Assembly: GCA_022843785.1 (NCBI GenBank) | Contig: JALHMZ010000009.1 | Location: forward strand, 62,001 to 126,000 | Direction: 5' to 3' | Origin: Nitrospira sp. | GTDB taxonomy: Bacteria > Nitrospirota > Nitrospiria > Nitrospirales > Nitrospiraceae | Length of the DNA: 64,000 bases | Part shown: positions 9,193 through 17,793 of the stretch, one piece after another | How the letters are laid out: every line of letters begins with the position of its first letter | Position numbering within the stretch: position 1 is the stretch's first letter | Translations under genes and position numbers: made by a program | The notes under the pieces: model-generated | Database searches by the model: none | What the model saw: only the letters and a program-made list of their open reading frames with translations | Told to the model about the DNA's origin: nothing

Positions 9193-9374
9193 AGTTCCAA
9201 GTTCCAAGTTCCAAGTTCCAAGTTCCAAGTTCCAAGGTTCAAGGTTCAAGGTTCAAGGTTCAAGTTACAAGTTACAAGTTACAAGGTTCAAGGTTCAAAT
9301 GCGAGCGAACAACTCCGATGCACCGGCATCTTGTCACTTGAAACCTGTACCTTGAATCTTGAAACTTGCACCTT
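9193..9374 (+). repeat. Degenerate heptamer array (GTTCCAA-type words) with inverted second arm
   Basis: Between gspL and gspN there are at least five perfect head-to-tail copies of GTTCCAA, followed by drifted words (GGTTCAA, GTTACAA). After a ~40 bp gap, reverse-complement words (TTGAAAC, CTTGAAT, CTTGCACC) follow to 9374. The two arms could form a long imperfect hairpin. No protein is encoded across the array. It interrupts an otherwise tightly packed operon. Confidence 0.8.
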
Positions 9375-9384
9375 CCCCGCTACT

Positions 9385-10272
9385 TTACAACGCGATTCTT
9401 GCTTGTGCCAATGTCCCCGCTATTTTTACCGTGATCGGGGTTCCCGGGGGAAGGGGGGGCAGGCCCGATGTGTTCGCTTTTGACGCGTAACCTTCGCCAG
9501 GGACGATGGTGACGGTCAAGGCTAATCGGCTGTCCTGTATCGGCTGCTGCACGGTAATGTTCCCCTCTCCGGTGAACGATCCATCGGGTCCTTCGCCTTT
9601 CAGCCCGGTGACGTCACACAGGCTATCTTTGCAGACCAATTCAGCGGATGCCTGGTTGAAGGCGAGCGACAGTGTACGCCCGTTTCCAACGGGAATGTGG
9701 TCGATGGTCAAATCCGTAGCTTCGGCTTTCCATGTTCCTTCCCCCTTGATCGTGCCGTCTGCTGCATGGGCTCGTTCCACACGATGGGAGAAATGGCCGT
9801 TCAGCATGCCGTGACCGACATATGGGCGAACAATCTTTGAGAGATCAACCTGCTGGAACCGCCCTGTTATGGAGATAGGCTCTGCCAAGGAAAACGACGA
9901 GGCGGTGAATGTTCCTTTGGCGAGGCCTCCCCCGGGCGAGCCCTCTCCTACGTGGATCATGACATCAAGTCCGAGGCCGCCGCCCATCGCTTGGATAATT
10001 CCTATATCGGCCTGCAGGGAGGCGAGTTGAATCGGTGTCCAGTCAGATTTGGCCAACGTCACGTTCCGCCACTCAATCCCTAGCGGCAGTCCTACCGTCC
10101 AATTTCCAACCCGTATGTCCATGCCGGTCGCACGATTCAGCTCTGCCACGATCCTTTTGTGCAGCGCTTCATACGGGAAGGTCGCTGCCAGGCAGAGCAT
10201 CAGCAGACAGACGCCGCCTCCGACCCAGGCCAAGGTCTCCCGCCATTCCCCAGGCCATTGTATCGTCATCAT
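9385..10272 (-). CDS. gspN: Type II secretion protein GspN
   Basis: From the ATG at 10272 the product has 295 residues: one N-terminal membrane helix (VGGGVCLLMLCLAATFPY) and a beta-rich periplasmic domain of the GspN/AsmA-like type, ending in a hydrophobic strand. The start is chosen because it overlaps the gspJ stop in an ATGA arrangement and has GGAG about 5 bases upstream; upstream in-frame codons lie inside gspJ. GspN is an accessory T2SS component of poorly known role. Confidence 0.75.
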   Translation of the reverse strand: MMTIQWPGEWRETLAWVGGGVCLLMLCLAATFPYEALHKRIVAELNRATGMDIRVGNWTVGLPLGIEWRNVTLAKSDWTPIQLASLQADIGIIQAMGGGLGLDVMIHVGEGSPGGGLAKGTFTASSFSLAEPISITGRFQQVDLSKIVRPYVGHGMLNGHFSHRVERAHAADGTIKGEGTWKAEATDLTIDHIPVGNGRTLSLAFNQASAELVCKDSLCDVTGLKGEGPDGSFTGEGNITVQQPIQDSRLALTVTIVPGEGYASKANTSGLPPLPPGTPITVKIAGTLAQARIAL

Positions 10273-10883
10273 GATGCTCCGATGGTGATCCATTCCCGTA
10301 TGGTCCAAGGATCGGCGTCGGGCGGTTGGAACGTCACTTCCAAGAGCAGCACCTTCGGCATCTTGTCGTTTGTCCTCCACTCGTCGGTCCAGATCCGGCT
10401 CTGGCCGTCGTAATACCGGACGTTGAATCCCCTCACGCGATCGGCCAATTCCACCTGATCAAGTGCCTCGTCGGTGAGGCTGTAGCGATTGCGCCGCACG
10501 AACCGAATCAATCGATCCCGTTCGCGGGTGTAGACCACTCGCACGGTCTCACTTTCTTTGATGGCCGCGTTTCCCAGGCCGTCGCTCATGGCGAGAAAGG
10601 CCAGGGTATCGGCCGGCTGTCCTTCCTGTGTGCCGTTCATCCCCATCCAGGGAAATGTCTTGTCGTGTTGGCTGAGCGATAGTTCCTCAGCCATGACGCG
10701 GAGCACTCGTCTGACGGTTTGCTCTCGTTCCGCCCGTTCGCGCCCGGCATCCATCGCCTGGGTCGTCGTGACGAGCGACCCAAAGACCATCGCCCCGATG
10801 ACGGCCAGCAGCGCAATGGCGACCAGCACCTCAATCAGCGTAAATCCCGTTTGGGTGCTAAAAGGCGAGTCCGGAGACGACAT
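10269..10883 (-). CDS. gspJ: Type II secretion minor pseudopilin GspJ
   Basis: The 204-residue prepilin-like protein has a short leader ending in QTG before FTLIEVLVAIALLAVIG, with Glu at +5. The C-terminal domain with FNVRYYDG and a final beta sheet (VLLLEVTFQPPD) fits GspJ, part of the pseudopilus tip complex with GspI and GspK. It overlaps gspI upstream by 26 bp and gspN downstream by four. Confidence 0.88.
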   Translation of the reverse strand: MSSPDSPFSTQTGFTLIEVLVAIALLAVIGAMVFGSLVTTTQAMDAGRERAEREQTVRRVLRVMAEELSLSQHDKTFPWMGMNGTQEGQPADTLAFLAMSDGLGNAAIKESETVRVVYTRERDRLIRFVRRNRYSLTDEALDQVELADRVRGFNVRYYDGQSRIWTDEWRTNDKMPKVLLLEVTFQPPDADPWTIREWITIGAS

Positions 10884-11292
10884 AGGTGCTCACTTCCACG
10901 GTTTCGACGAATGCGCCTCGCGGCCAGGAGATCTGGATGCGAACCTCCCGAATCAATTCGAGAGGAGTCGGCGCGATTGTGCGTTTCCATCGATACCCGG
11001 CGCCTCGATCGGCGGGCTTGGCCGGCGGCTGGGATCCGAGCGGCATATTAGAGAAATCTCCGGCGGCTTCTCCGATAGGATAGATGCCTGTCAGCTCCGT
11101 CTCGATCAGCTTTTCTTGCGCCAGTAATGTCGCAGCGGTCAGTTCGCCGGCTCTCGCATGCAGATCGAGATCAAAATTGCGGAGACCGAGGAGGATGGGC
11201 AGGGCAATTGCCAGCAAGGCAATCGCCAGCAGTACTTCGAGCAGCGTGAATCCGCTCTCGTCGGCTGCCGTACTCTGGACCGGTCTCCTCAT
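10858..11292 (-). CDS. gspI: Type II secretion minor pseudopilin GspI
   Basis: From the ATG at 11292 this is a 144-residue pseudopilin: a leader ending in ESG before FTLLEVLLAIALLAIALP (Glu at +5), then a small domain with AGELTAATLLAQEKL, a stretch typical of GspI, and a C-terminal VSTYVVSG strand. A longer reading frame to 11373 exists but would put 45 residues before the cleavage site. The 5' side is separated from gspH by an inserted repeat element at 11414-11645, so gspI may have its own promoter or rely on read-through. Confidence 0.88.
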   Translation of the reverse strand: MRRPVQSTAADESGFTLLEVLLAIALLAIALPILLGLRNFDLDLHARAGELTAATLLAQEKLIETELTGIYPIGEAAGDFSNMPLGSQPPAKPADRGAGYRWKRTIAPTPLELIREVRIQISWPRGAFVETVEVSTYVVSGLAF

Positions 11293-11413
11293 GTTCACAC
11301 CCGGTGTCCTTCGAATTTGGCTCTTCACGGCGATTAACAGGCTTCTGAAAAACTCAGCGTATACATGAAACATTGTTGATATTGTATAGGTGGCGCTAAA
11401 TACACACTCGTAT

Positions 11414-11645
11414 CAGGATGCTCAAAAAGGCCGCTATTCTCACCCGCCCACCCCGGCGCGCCGAGACGCGCCATGCCACAAGACGGCCGCAGCGAGCGAA
11501 GAGGCGAGGAGGTACATACCAAGCTTCGCTTGAACCGCTCGCTTCGATCAGATGCGAGCGGATAGGTTTTTGCTTCCTCTGGGATCATAACCTTGAGCCT
11601 CTGAGCGATGCGAGAACACAGCTGGCGGACTTTTTCAGTATCCTG
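11414..11645 (-). repeat. Interspersed 3'-end repeat element, copy 1 (with inverted ends)
   Basis: Read on the minus strand, the element starts CAGGATACTGAAAAAGTCCG immediately after the TAA of gspH and ends with the near-reverse complement (GGCCTTTTTGAGCATCCTG). Internal blocks GAGAACA/TCGCATCGCTCAGAGGCTCA and GGCGCGCCGGGGTGGGCGGGTGAGAATAG are shared with copies at 59070 and 63802. At 232 bp this copy is about 65 bp longer than the others, with extra sequence in the middle. It carries no coding capacity. Confidence 0.9.
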
Positions 11646-12299
11646 TTAGGCTCCGGCTGGGCGCAGTAACGTTCGTACCCGGTCCGGAATCGGTTTGTTA
11701 CGCAAAGGATCAATCCGTTCTTCGCTGGTTCGTATGGCTCCGGTAAGAGAATCGACGGTCAGCACAAGCAGATTGTTGCTTCGATCGGTGAGATAGACCG
11801 TCGCCGGATCGATGCGCCCATTCGGGAAAAACGAAAGATCGATCCGGCCGTAGGTGCGTTTGTCTTGTCTCACGGAAATTTCTGAAAACCGGATCGTCTC
11901 CGGAAGCGACCGTGGCGTCGCCCAGGCAGCATCGAGCGGGAGTTTCTCTTCCTTGCCGTCCACCACTCTGGCCCAGTATGTTCCCTGATCGAGGTCCATG
12001 TACAGCTTCACGGGCTTCTGGCTGGTTGAGGCCAATCCCTGGAGGGTACGGAGCGTTCCGATGAACTTGCGTCCGGTGGAACTTAAGTCTTCGCCGATGA
12101 CAACACGAGGGAGAACGATGGCGAGGACACCGGCCAGGAGAAACAGCACGATCAGCATTTCGATCAATGTGAATCCAGGAGAGCTAGAAAAGGCCAGGGG
12201 CTTGAGGCGAGGGGCTAGAGGGCCGAACAACCGGGTCCAATTGCGCTGGTTTTCTGCACCCCTTGCCCCTTGCCTCTTGCCTCTTGCCGTCTGCTCCAT
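11646..12299 (-). CDS. gspH: Type II secretion pseudopilin GspH
   Basis: This 217-residue prepilin has a very long leader of ~43 residues before FTLIEMLIVLFLLAGVLAIVLP (Glu at +5). The globular domain has the DLSFFPNGRIDP stretch typical of GspH/FimT proteins. The leader is encoded by repetitive sequence and is unusually rich in Arg, Gly and Pro. The ATG at 12299 lies four bases after the gspG stop, so coupling supports it. Internal TTG or CTG codons could give a shorter leader, but none has a clear ribosome-binding site. The TAA directly abuts a repeat element. Confidence 0.85.
   Translation of the reverse strand: MEQTARGKRQGARGAENQRNWTRLFGPLAPRLKPLAFSSSPGFTLIEMLIVLFLLAGVLAIVLPRVVIGEDLSSTGRKFIGTLRTLQGLASTSQKPVKLYMDLDQGTYWARVVDGKEEKLPLDAAWATPRSLPETIRFSEISVRQDKRTYGRIDLSFFPNGRIDPATVYLTDRSNNLLVLTVDSLTGAIRTSEERIDPLRNKPIPDRVRTLLRPAGA
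12189..12289 (+). repeat. Inverted repeat array inside the gspH leader codons
   Basis: One arm holds words such as AGGGGCTTGAGGCGAGGGGCT. The other, about 50 bp away, holds CCCCTTGCCCCTTGCCTCTTG repeats, roughly its reverse complement. The architecture equals that of the intergenic arrays elsewhere in the window, but here both arms are translated as the GspH prepilin leader. Confidence 0.65.
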
Positions 12300-12302
12300 G
12301 AA

Positions 12303-12848
12303 CTAGTCCTTCTCCAGATTCCAGTTGGTGATGTCGGCATTGATCCCTTCGCCGCCGACTTCGCCATCGGTGCCCAAGCAGGTGATCTCATAGTCTCCCT
12401 TCTTGCTGGGGCTTAGATACTTATAGGTATTGCCCCAGGGATCTTCAGGGAGGTTCGGCAGATACCCGCCGACTTTCCATTTCTTGGGAACCACACCGAC
12501 GGACGGTTTTTCGATCAGTGCCTTGAGTCCCTGTTCCGTTGAGGGATAGACTCCGTTGTCCAGCTTGTAGAGTTGCAGGGCGCCTTCGATGTTCCTGATC
12601 TGCACCTTGGCTGCCGTGCGTTTGGCATCGTCTGTCCGGCCCATAATACGGGGGACGACCAACGCGGCCAGAATGGCCAGAATGGCCACGACCACCATGA
12701 TTTCAATGAATGTGAAGCCTTGTTGCGCGCTGAAACGACGGTGTGACGAGTGAGTCGTGATGTGTGATGAATGAAGGCTGGAAGTCCCCGGCCTCCTTCT
12801 CCATACCATAACCATGCCCCTGTTGTTGAGTTGTTCTCGTTCGCTCAT
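12303..12848 (-). CDS. gspG: Type II secretion major pseudopilin GspG
   Basis: The 181-residue protein has the GspG hallmarks: cleavage site QQG before FTFIEIMVVVAILAILAALVVP, GALQLYKLDNGVYPSTEQGL, the WGNTYKYLSP segment and a C-terminal acidic, glycine-rich turn (TDGEVGGEG) that binds calcium in the family. The leader is ~43 residues, much longer than usual, with a Ser/His/Thr-rich stretch encoded by repetitive sequence. The ATG at 12848 has a strong AGGAGG about seven bases upstream, so the long leader seems real. Confidence 0.92.
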   Translation of the reverse strand: MSEREQLNNRGMVMVWRRRPGTSSLHSSHITTHSSHRRFSAQQGFTFIEIMVVVAILAILAALVVPRIMGRTDDAKRTAAKVQIRNIEGALQLYKLDNGVYPSTEQGLKALIEKPSVGVVPKKWKVGGYLPNLPEDPWGNTYKYLSPSKKGDYEITCLGTDGEVGGEGINADITNWNLEKD

Positions 12849-12896
12849 TGAATGCCTCCTGTTCCTTGCCGCCGATCACTCTTCACAGATCACTCT
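12742..12896 (+). repeat. Inverted word array straddling the gspG start
   Basis: GTGACGAGTGAGTCGTGATG-type words at 12742-12776 lie inside the gspG leader codons. Reverse-complement words (GATCACTCTTCACAGATCACTC) lie at 12873-12896, between gspF and gspG. The match is degenerate. If folded, the arms would enclose the gspG ribosome-binding site and start codon. Confidence 0.45.
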
Positions 12897-12897
12897 C

Positions 12898-14136
12898 TTA
12901 TCGCACCATTTGGCCCATTTCAAAGATGGGCAAGAGAATTGCCACGACAATAAAAAAGACGATGATGCCCATGGCAAGAATCATGACGGGCTCCAGAAGC
13001 GAGGTCAACCGGGTAATGACCCGTTCCACTTCCCCGTCATAAATCTGGCTGACACGGCGCAACATTTCTTCCATATCTCCGCTTCGTTCGCCCACGGCGA
13101 TCATATGGGTGACCAGTGCGGGGAATTCGCCGCTTCGTTTCAATGGATCGGCGATGGTTTCGCCTTCGCGAATGTTTTGCCTGGCCCCCTCGACCGTTTC
13201 CTCAAGCACCCGATTGTTCATGACGCGCTTGGACACATCCAAAGCGTCCAGAAGTTGAACGCCGCTTGCCAGCATCGTCGCCAGTGTGCCCGCCAACCGT
13301 GAGATCGACACCATGCGGGCTACGTCTCCGATCAACGGCAGGCGTAGTGTCACACGATCTGCGACCATCCGTCCCTTTTCCGTATGGATGAAGCGGCGTA
13401 TGAAGAATATGCAGGCGGCAGCGAAGCCGACGAGCAACAGCCAGTAGTCCGCGAAGAATTGGCTGATGGACATCAAGACGACGGTCGGCCAGGGCAAGGC
13501 CTGTTTCATACTGGTGAAGACCGCCGTAATTTTCGGCACGACGAAGGCCATCAGGAAGAACAGGACAGAGACGCCGACGAAAAGCATGAGAGCCGGATAG
13601 AGCGTGGCGTTGGTGACTTTGGCTTTGAGCGCCAGTTGCTTTTCCAGGAATTCCGCCAGCCGGAATAGAATTTGATCCAAGGCGCCGCTGGCCTCGCCGG
13701 CCCGCACCATATGCACATAGATCGGAGAAAAATCTTTGCCGTATGTTTCCAGGACGACGCTTAACGCCTTTCCGCCTCTGACTTCTTCGCGAATCTCGGC
13801 AAGGAGCGCTTTGGTGGGTTTCTTTTCGGCCTGCTCGACTAAGACACCGAGCGCCTCGACCAACGGAAGCCCGGCGACTAAGAGTGTGGCAAATTGTCTG
13901 GTCAGCAACGCGAGGTCGTGGGCGCTGAGTGTCGCAGAACGGCCGGTTCTGAGGGTGGCTCGGGTCTGGCCCCCTTCGTGTTGTCTCGCCGAAGGCTGCC
14001 CCTGCTCCACGACGTCGGTCGGAAAGACTCCTTCTTTCCGGAGCTTCAGGCGTGCGACCTTGACGTTTTCTGCGTCCACGATTCCGGCCGCAGAGCCGCC
14101 GTCGTTTCGATACCCGCGGTATTGGTAGACAGGCAT
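12898..14136 (-). CDS. gspF: Type II secretion platform protein GspF
   Basis: The 412-residue polytopic inner-membrane protein has two GspF domains, each with the LLVAGLPLVEAL or MLASGVQLLDAL helix and an E-A-SG or E-RSGDMEEML motif, and three membrane segments (around residues 175-200, 225-245 and 385-405). The N-terminal PVYQYRGYRNDGG strand is family-typical. It forms the central inner-membrane platform under the pseudopilus, worked on by GspE. It lies two bases downstream of gspE and 49 bases upstream of gspG. Confidence 0.93.
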   Translation of the reverse strand: MPVYQYRGYRNDGGSAAGIVDAENVKVARLKLRKEGVFPTDVVEQGQPSARQHEGGQTRATLRTGRSATLSAHDLALLTRQFATLLVAGLPLVEALGVLVEQAEKKPTKALLAEIREEVRGGKALSVVLETYGKDFSPIYVHMVRAGEASGALDQILFRLAEFLEKQLALKAKVTNATLYPALMLFVGVSVLFFLMAFVVPKITAVFTSMKQALPWPTVVLMSISQFFADYWLLLVGFAAACIFFIRRFIHTEKGRMVADRVTLRLPLIGDVARMVSISRLAGTLATMLASGVQLLDALDVSKRVMNNRVLEETVEGARQNIREGETIADPLKRSGEFPALVTHMIAVGERSGDMEEMLRRVSQIYDGEVERVITRLTSLLEPVMILAMGIIVFFIVVAILLPIFEMGQMVR

Positions 14137-14138
14137 CG

Positions 14139-15887
14139 TCAGACTTCGATCTCTTGCTGGGTAATCCGCATCACTTCTTCCATCGTCGTATGGCCTTGGA
14201 TGACGCGCTCAGCGCCCTCCTGCTTCAGCGTCACCATGCCGTGGGCGATCGCCGCTTGCTTGATGAGCGTCGAGTCGGCTTTGGTCCCGATGAGCCGCCG
14301 GACTTCATCATCGAGCACCATCAGCTCAAAAATACCGGTGCGTCCGCGATAGCCGGTTTGGGAACAGGCCGCACAGCCTGCTCCGCGGTAGAGCGTCTGT
14401 TTGGTTCCCGGCGGCAGGTCCAGGCGGTTCAGCTCGTCCGCGCTTGCCTGGTAAGGCCGCTTGCAGTCCGAGCAGATTCTTCTCAGCAGCCGTTGAGCCA
14501 GCACGGCGACGACCGAGGAGGCAACGAGGAACGGTTCGATCCCCATATCGATCAGACGAGTCGCGGCACTGGCGGCATCATTCGTGTGAAGCGTGGAAAA
14601 GACGAGGTGTCCGGTGAGGGAGGCATGGATGGCAATCTCCGCCGTTTCACGGTCGCGGATTTCTCCGATCATGATGACGTCGGGGTCTTGACGCAGAATG
14701 GACCGCAAGCCTGCGGCAAACGACAGATTAATTTTTGGATTCACCTGCATCTGGCCGATGCCGAGCAGCTGATATTCGACGGGGTCCTCGACGGTGATGA
14801 TGTTTTTATCCGGCGCATTGATGTGGCTCAATGCGGCATAGAGGGTCGTGGTTTTGCCGCTGCCGGTTGGGCCTGTCACAAGAATGATGCCGTGCGCGAG
14901 TTGAATCAGCTGATGGATGACCGAGAGCCGTTCTCCGGCGAAGCCCATTTCAGACAAGTTCAATAGCCGATTCTCTTTCTCCAGCAAACGGAGCACCACC
15001 CGCTCGCCGTGAGACGTGGGGAGGACGGAGACACGGAGATCGACGTCTTTCCCCGAGGTCCGAATCGCGAACCGGCCGTCCTGCGGGAGCCGCTTTTCGG
15101 CGATATTCAGGCCGGCCATGATTTTGAGGCGCGCAATGATGCTGGCCTGCAGATGCTTCGGCGGGGTCAACACGGGGTAGAGTACGCCGTCGATCCGGTA
15201 CCGCACGACTAACCCGCGCTCGAACGACTCGAAATGGATGTCGCTGGCTCGTTGTCGAACCGCTTGGAACAAGACCGAATTCACCAATCGAATAATCGGG
15301 GCCTCATCGGTTGCATCGAGCAGGTCCTGAGGCTCATCCAGCTCGTGGGCCAACTGATCTAGACTCTCGCTGGCGGCGATGTCCTCCATGACTTGTTCGG
15401 CGCCGGTCGGGCTGGCGATCTCGTCATAGGCGCGGTTGAGGCAGGCGAGCAGGGAGACGCCGGTCGTCAGGACCGGCGTGACAGGTGTGCCGAGCAACAG
15501 CCGGAGATCGTCGAAGGCGACAGTCTCCAGCGGGTCGGTCGAGGCGACAAGGATGGTTCCTTTTTCATGACGGAGGGGAAGGACACGGTAGCGCCGGCAA
15601 AAGGCGATGGGGACCTTCTTAATCAGTTCGTGATCGATCGCGGTCGATTCCAGCTGCGGTATCCAAGGGAGATCAAATTGGAGGGCCAGCCCTTCCAGCA
15701 GTTCTTCTTCACGCAGTAACCGTAAGTGCAAGAGCACCTCGCCCAACCGGCCTCCCTTCTCCCGCTGGTAAGCCAAGGCCTCATCGAGTTTTGCATTTCC
15801 CAGATTGAATCTGTCACCCAGGATACGTCCCAGGAGAGGCCTGCCGTAACTCGAAGGGAGCGGGTCATTCGGAACGAGCTCTGACAA
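14139..15887 (-). CDS. gspE: Type II secretion ATPase GspE
   Basis: The 582-residue ATPase has an N-terminal N1E/MshEN-type domain (residues ~15-150), then Walker A GPTGSGKTTT near residue 340, an Asp box, Walker B (LRQDPDVIMIGEIRD) and a His box (TGHLVFSTLHTND). A tetracysteine zinc motif (CSDC, then CAAC about 30 residues later) follows near the C-terminus. It powers pseudopilus assembly at the cytoplasmic face of the inner membrane. It is the first gene of the uninterrupted gspE-F-G-H run; a 277-bp gap separates it from gspC. Confidence 0.93.
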   Translation of the reverse strand: MSELVPNDPLPSSYGRPLLGRILGDRFNLGNAKLDEALAYQREKGGRLGEVLLHLRLLREEELLEGLALQFDLPWIPQLESTAIDHELIKKVPIAFCRRYRVLPLRHEKGTILVASTDPLETVAFDDLRLLLGTPVTPVLTTGVSLLACLNRAYDEIASPTGAEQVMEDIAASESLDQLAHELDEPQDLLDATDEAPIIRLVNSVLFQAVRQRASDIHFESFERGLVVRYRIDGVLYPVLTPPKHLQASIIARLKIMAGLNIAEKRLPQDGRFAIRTSGKDVDLRVSVLPTSHGERVVLRLLEKENRLLNLSEMGFAGERLSVIHQLIQLAHGIILVTGPTGSGKTTTLYAALSHINAPDKNIITVEDPVEYQLLGIGQMQVNPKINLSFAAGLRSILRQDPDVIMIGEIRDRETAEIAIHASLTGHLVFSTLHTNDAASAATRLIDMGIEPFLVASSVVAVLAQRLLRRICSDCKRPYQASADELNRLDLPPGTKQTLYRGAGCAACSQTGYRGRTGIFELMVLDDEVRRLIGTKADSTLIKQAAIAHGMVTLKQEGAERVIQGHTTMEEVMRITQQEIEV

Positions 15888-16164
15888 TGTTCTGTCCCTC
15901 TATTTTTCTGCGTCGGGTGTTCCAATTCGAAATGTTGAGTGCCGGTGCTGTTGATTTCCAACCATACTCTTCATTCCAAGGGACTGGCAAGACAGCCCGC
16001 CAGTGGTGGCACCGGAAACAGGCTGAATGTTAACGCCATATTTACGACAGATTTCATCCGTATCAAAAAGTATTCGTATTTCTTCCTGTGGGCTTCGGAT
16101 GCGGGGGGAGTGCCGCTGTAGCACCCGAAGAGACGAAGGAGTATCGGATGGCACCCGGAGCGAC
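15888..16164. other. Gap between gspC and gspE where gspD would be expected
   Basis: In most T2SS operons gspD, about 2 kb long, lies between gspC and gspE. Here there are 277 bp with an open frame on the minus strand (15900-16154) whose 84-residue translation shows no secretin or other recognisable motif. No clear terminator or riboswitch was identified. Confidence 0.6.
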
Positions 16165-17067
16165 TCAGCGTAGTTCGTAGGTGACCGTAGATGGCTGGTT
16201 GTTCCGGACCATGTCGAGTTTCACGACCCGCTCGTTTTTCAATTGTTGGAGCAGGTTCAACATCGTGCCGGGGTCGCGAATATCGACGCCGTTTACCCGC
16301 TGCAAGATATCCCCGGTTTGAATGCCGATCTTCTCGTAGAAGCTGGCCGGTGCCATATAATCGATGCGAAATCCATTGACGGTGCCGTTGACCATGTGCG
16401 GCATCGCTCGGGCCTGCGTCATGAGCTTCGGCAGATCGTTCATGGCCAGTTCGACTTCCCGACGGTCGACCACTTTGCGAAGGGGAGTGCCTGGTGCTTG
16501 AGTGGAAGCCGCTGAAGGGGGAGCCGTGGTGCTGTTGCCGGGGACGGCCAGCTTCTCCGTCAGTCCCAGCTCAAGCCATTCTTCGAGATTGCCCTGGCGT
16601 ATCAACATGCCATCGCGTTGAATGTCGGCGACCTCTCCCAAACCGGGAATCTGTTCGTGCAGACGATACAAGGCTTGTTTTTTTGAAGCCTGTTCTTCGA
16701 CGATCGCAAACACGCCTCGCTTGTCGCCCATGACGATTCCGATCAGCCGGATTTGTGCGGCGGCGCCCAGTGAGGCCCGAACTGCTGTACCGGCGGGTTC
16801 ACCTTGGCTCCTCGCCTCTTGAGGAGTGGCAGGCAGCAGGAAAAGTCCGCTGGAGCGGATGTCATCCGCGTAGCGAGCCGGCGCAAACGAGACGGGTCGC
16901 GCCGATTCTGTACCGCCGGATTGGACGGAACCCTCCGGCGCGAGATACAACGCGTCAGCGATAAATGCGTTGATGGAGTGGGCGATGAGGAACCCGCTCA
17001 CGGCGACACACACCAGTATGCTGACACGCCGTACCTGTTGAGCAGACATTTTCGCCAAAGAATGCAC
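16165..17067 (-). CDS. gspC: Type II secretion protein GspC with PDZ domain
   Basis: The ~300-residue protein has an N-terminal membrane helix (VSILVCVAVSGFLIAHSI), a homology region of beta strands (IRLIGIVMGDKRGVFAIVEE) and a C-terminal PDZ-like domain (YEKIGIQTGDILQRVNGVDIRDPGTMLNLLQQLKNE). GspC links the inner-membrane platform to the secretin and helps select substrates. The start is uncertain: a GTG at 17067, a TTG at 17058 (GGAG at eight bases) and an ATG at 17049 are all possible. It is the first gene of the operon and diverges from sixA. Confidence 0.88.
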   Translation of the reverse strand: MHSLAKMSAQQVRRVSILVCVAVSGFLIAHSINAFIADALYLAPEGSVQSGGTESARPVSFAPARYADDIRSSGLFLLPATPQEARSQGEPAGTAVRASLGAAAQIRLIGIVMGDKRGVFAIVEEQASKKQALYRLHEQIPGLGEVADIQRDGMLIRQGNLEEWLELGLTEKLAVPGNSTTAPPSAASTQAPGTPLRKVVDRREVELAMNDLPKLMTQARAMPHMVNGTVNGFRIDYMAPASFYEKIGIQTGDILQRVNGVDIRDPGTMLNLLQQLKNERVVKLDMVRNNQPSTVTYELR

Positions 17068-17148
17068 TCCGGTTCAAAAGACCTTCGTCATAGTACCTGT
17101 TCACGATATCTGCTTGCAAATAAAGGGTGATTTGGCGACGCCGGAGAC

Positions 17149-17176
17149 ATACTATTGAGGTCAGGCAATAGTATGC
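17149..17176. promoter_or_regulatory. Perfect 10-bp inverted repeat between gspC and sixA
   Basis: CATACTATTG and CAATAGTATG flank an eight-base spacer, in the ~170-bp gap between the divergent gspC and sixA genes. The symmetry and placement suggest an operator for one or both promoters. It is not followed by a T-run, so a terminator is less likely. Confidence 0.5.
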
Positions 17177-17240
17177 TCTCTTCGGTGGAAGGATCGATCA
17201 GGATACCACACGGGGCTAGGATGGACTAGGGAGGTCCGGT

Positions 17241-17777
17241 ATGGATTGTTTGCTGATTCGCCATGGCATCGCGGTCGAACCTGAGGAGTGGGAGGGGTCT
17301 GAGGAGAACCGTCCCTTGACTGAAAAGGGGAGGAAACGGGTGCTTCGGACCGCGGCTGGACTGGCAGCATTGGACTGCAAACCGACCCATTTACTCAGCA
17401 GTCCGTTCACTCGTGCGTATGACACGGCCAGGCTGTTGCGTACCGTGGTCTGCCCGTCGCTTAAAGTGATGACGTGCGACGAGCTGGCAGTCGGCTCTAC
17501 GCCGGAGCGGATCGTCGCGTTCTTACGGTCGCTTCCAATGGAGTCAACCGTAATCTGTGTCGGGCATGAGCCGCTGCTCGGTGAAGCGGCTGCCCTGTTT
17601 CTGTGCGGGAAACCCATGACGAACTTCCCCATGAAGAAAGCGGGGGCGGCGCTGATCCATTTTCCGGGCCTGGTGAAGCCGGGACAAGGGCTGCTTCAGT
17701 GGTGGCTTGAACCGATGCAGTTACGAGTCCTGGGAAGGGGAAAGAAGTCAGTGGCGGAAATGGACGAGCGTGGGTAG
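17241..17777 (+). CDS. sixA: SixA-like phosphohistidine phosphatase
   Basis: The 178-residue histidine phosphatase begins MDCLLIRHGIAV, with the catalytic RHG motif at the N-terminus. It has SSPFTRAYDTARLL, which supplies the second phosphate-binding Arg, and CVGHEPLL with the second catalytic His. The compact size fits SixA, which removes phosphate from HPt domains or from the phosphotransferase protein NPr. AGGGAGGT precedes the ATG. The HPt protein at 375-734 is a possible but unproven substrate. Confidence 0.85.
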   Translation: MDCLLIRHGIAVEPEEWEGSEENRPLTEKGRKRVLRTAAGLAALDCKPTHLLSSPFTRAYDTARLLRTVVCPSLKVMTCDELAVGSTPERIVAFLRSLPMESTVICVGHEPLLGEAAALFLCGKPMTNFPMKKAGAALIHFPGLVKPGQGLLQWWLEPMQLRVLGRGKKSVAEMDERG

Positions 17778-17793
17778 GCGCCGCCGGCGCATG

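Noticed and set aside
9193..9374. CRISPR or transposon end
   Set aside because: Repeat words are 7 bp with no spacers and no transposase or cas gene is near.
15900..16154. 84-residue open frame between gspC and gspE
   Set aside because: No recognisable motif, no strong ribosome-binding site and mixed composition; treated as non-coding gap.
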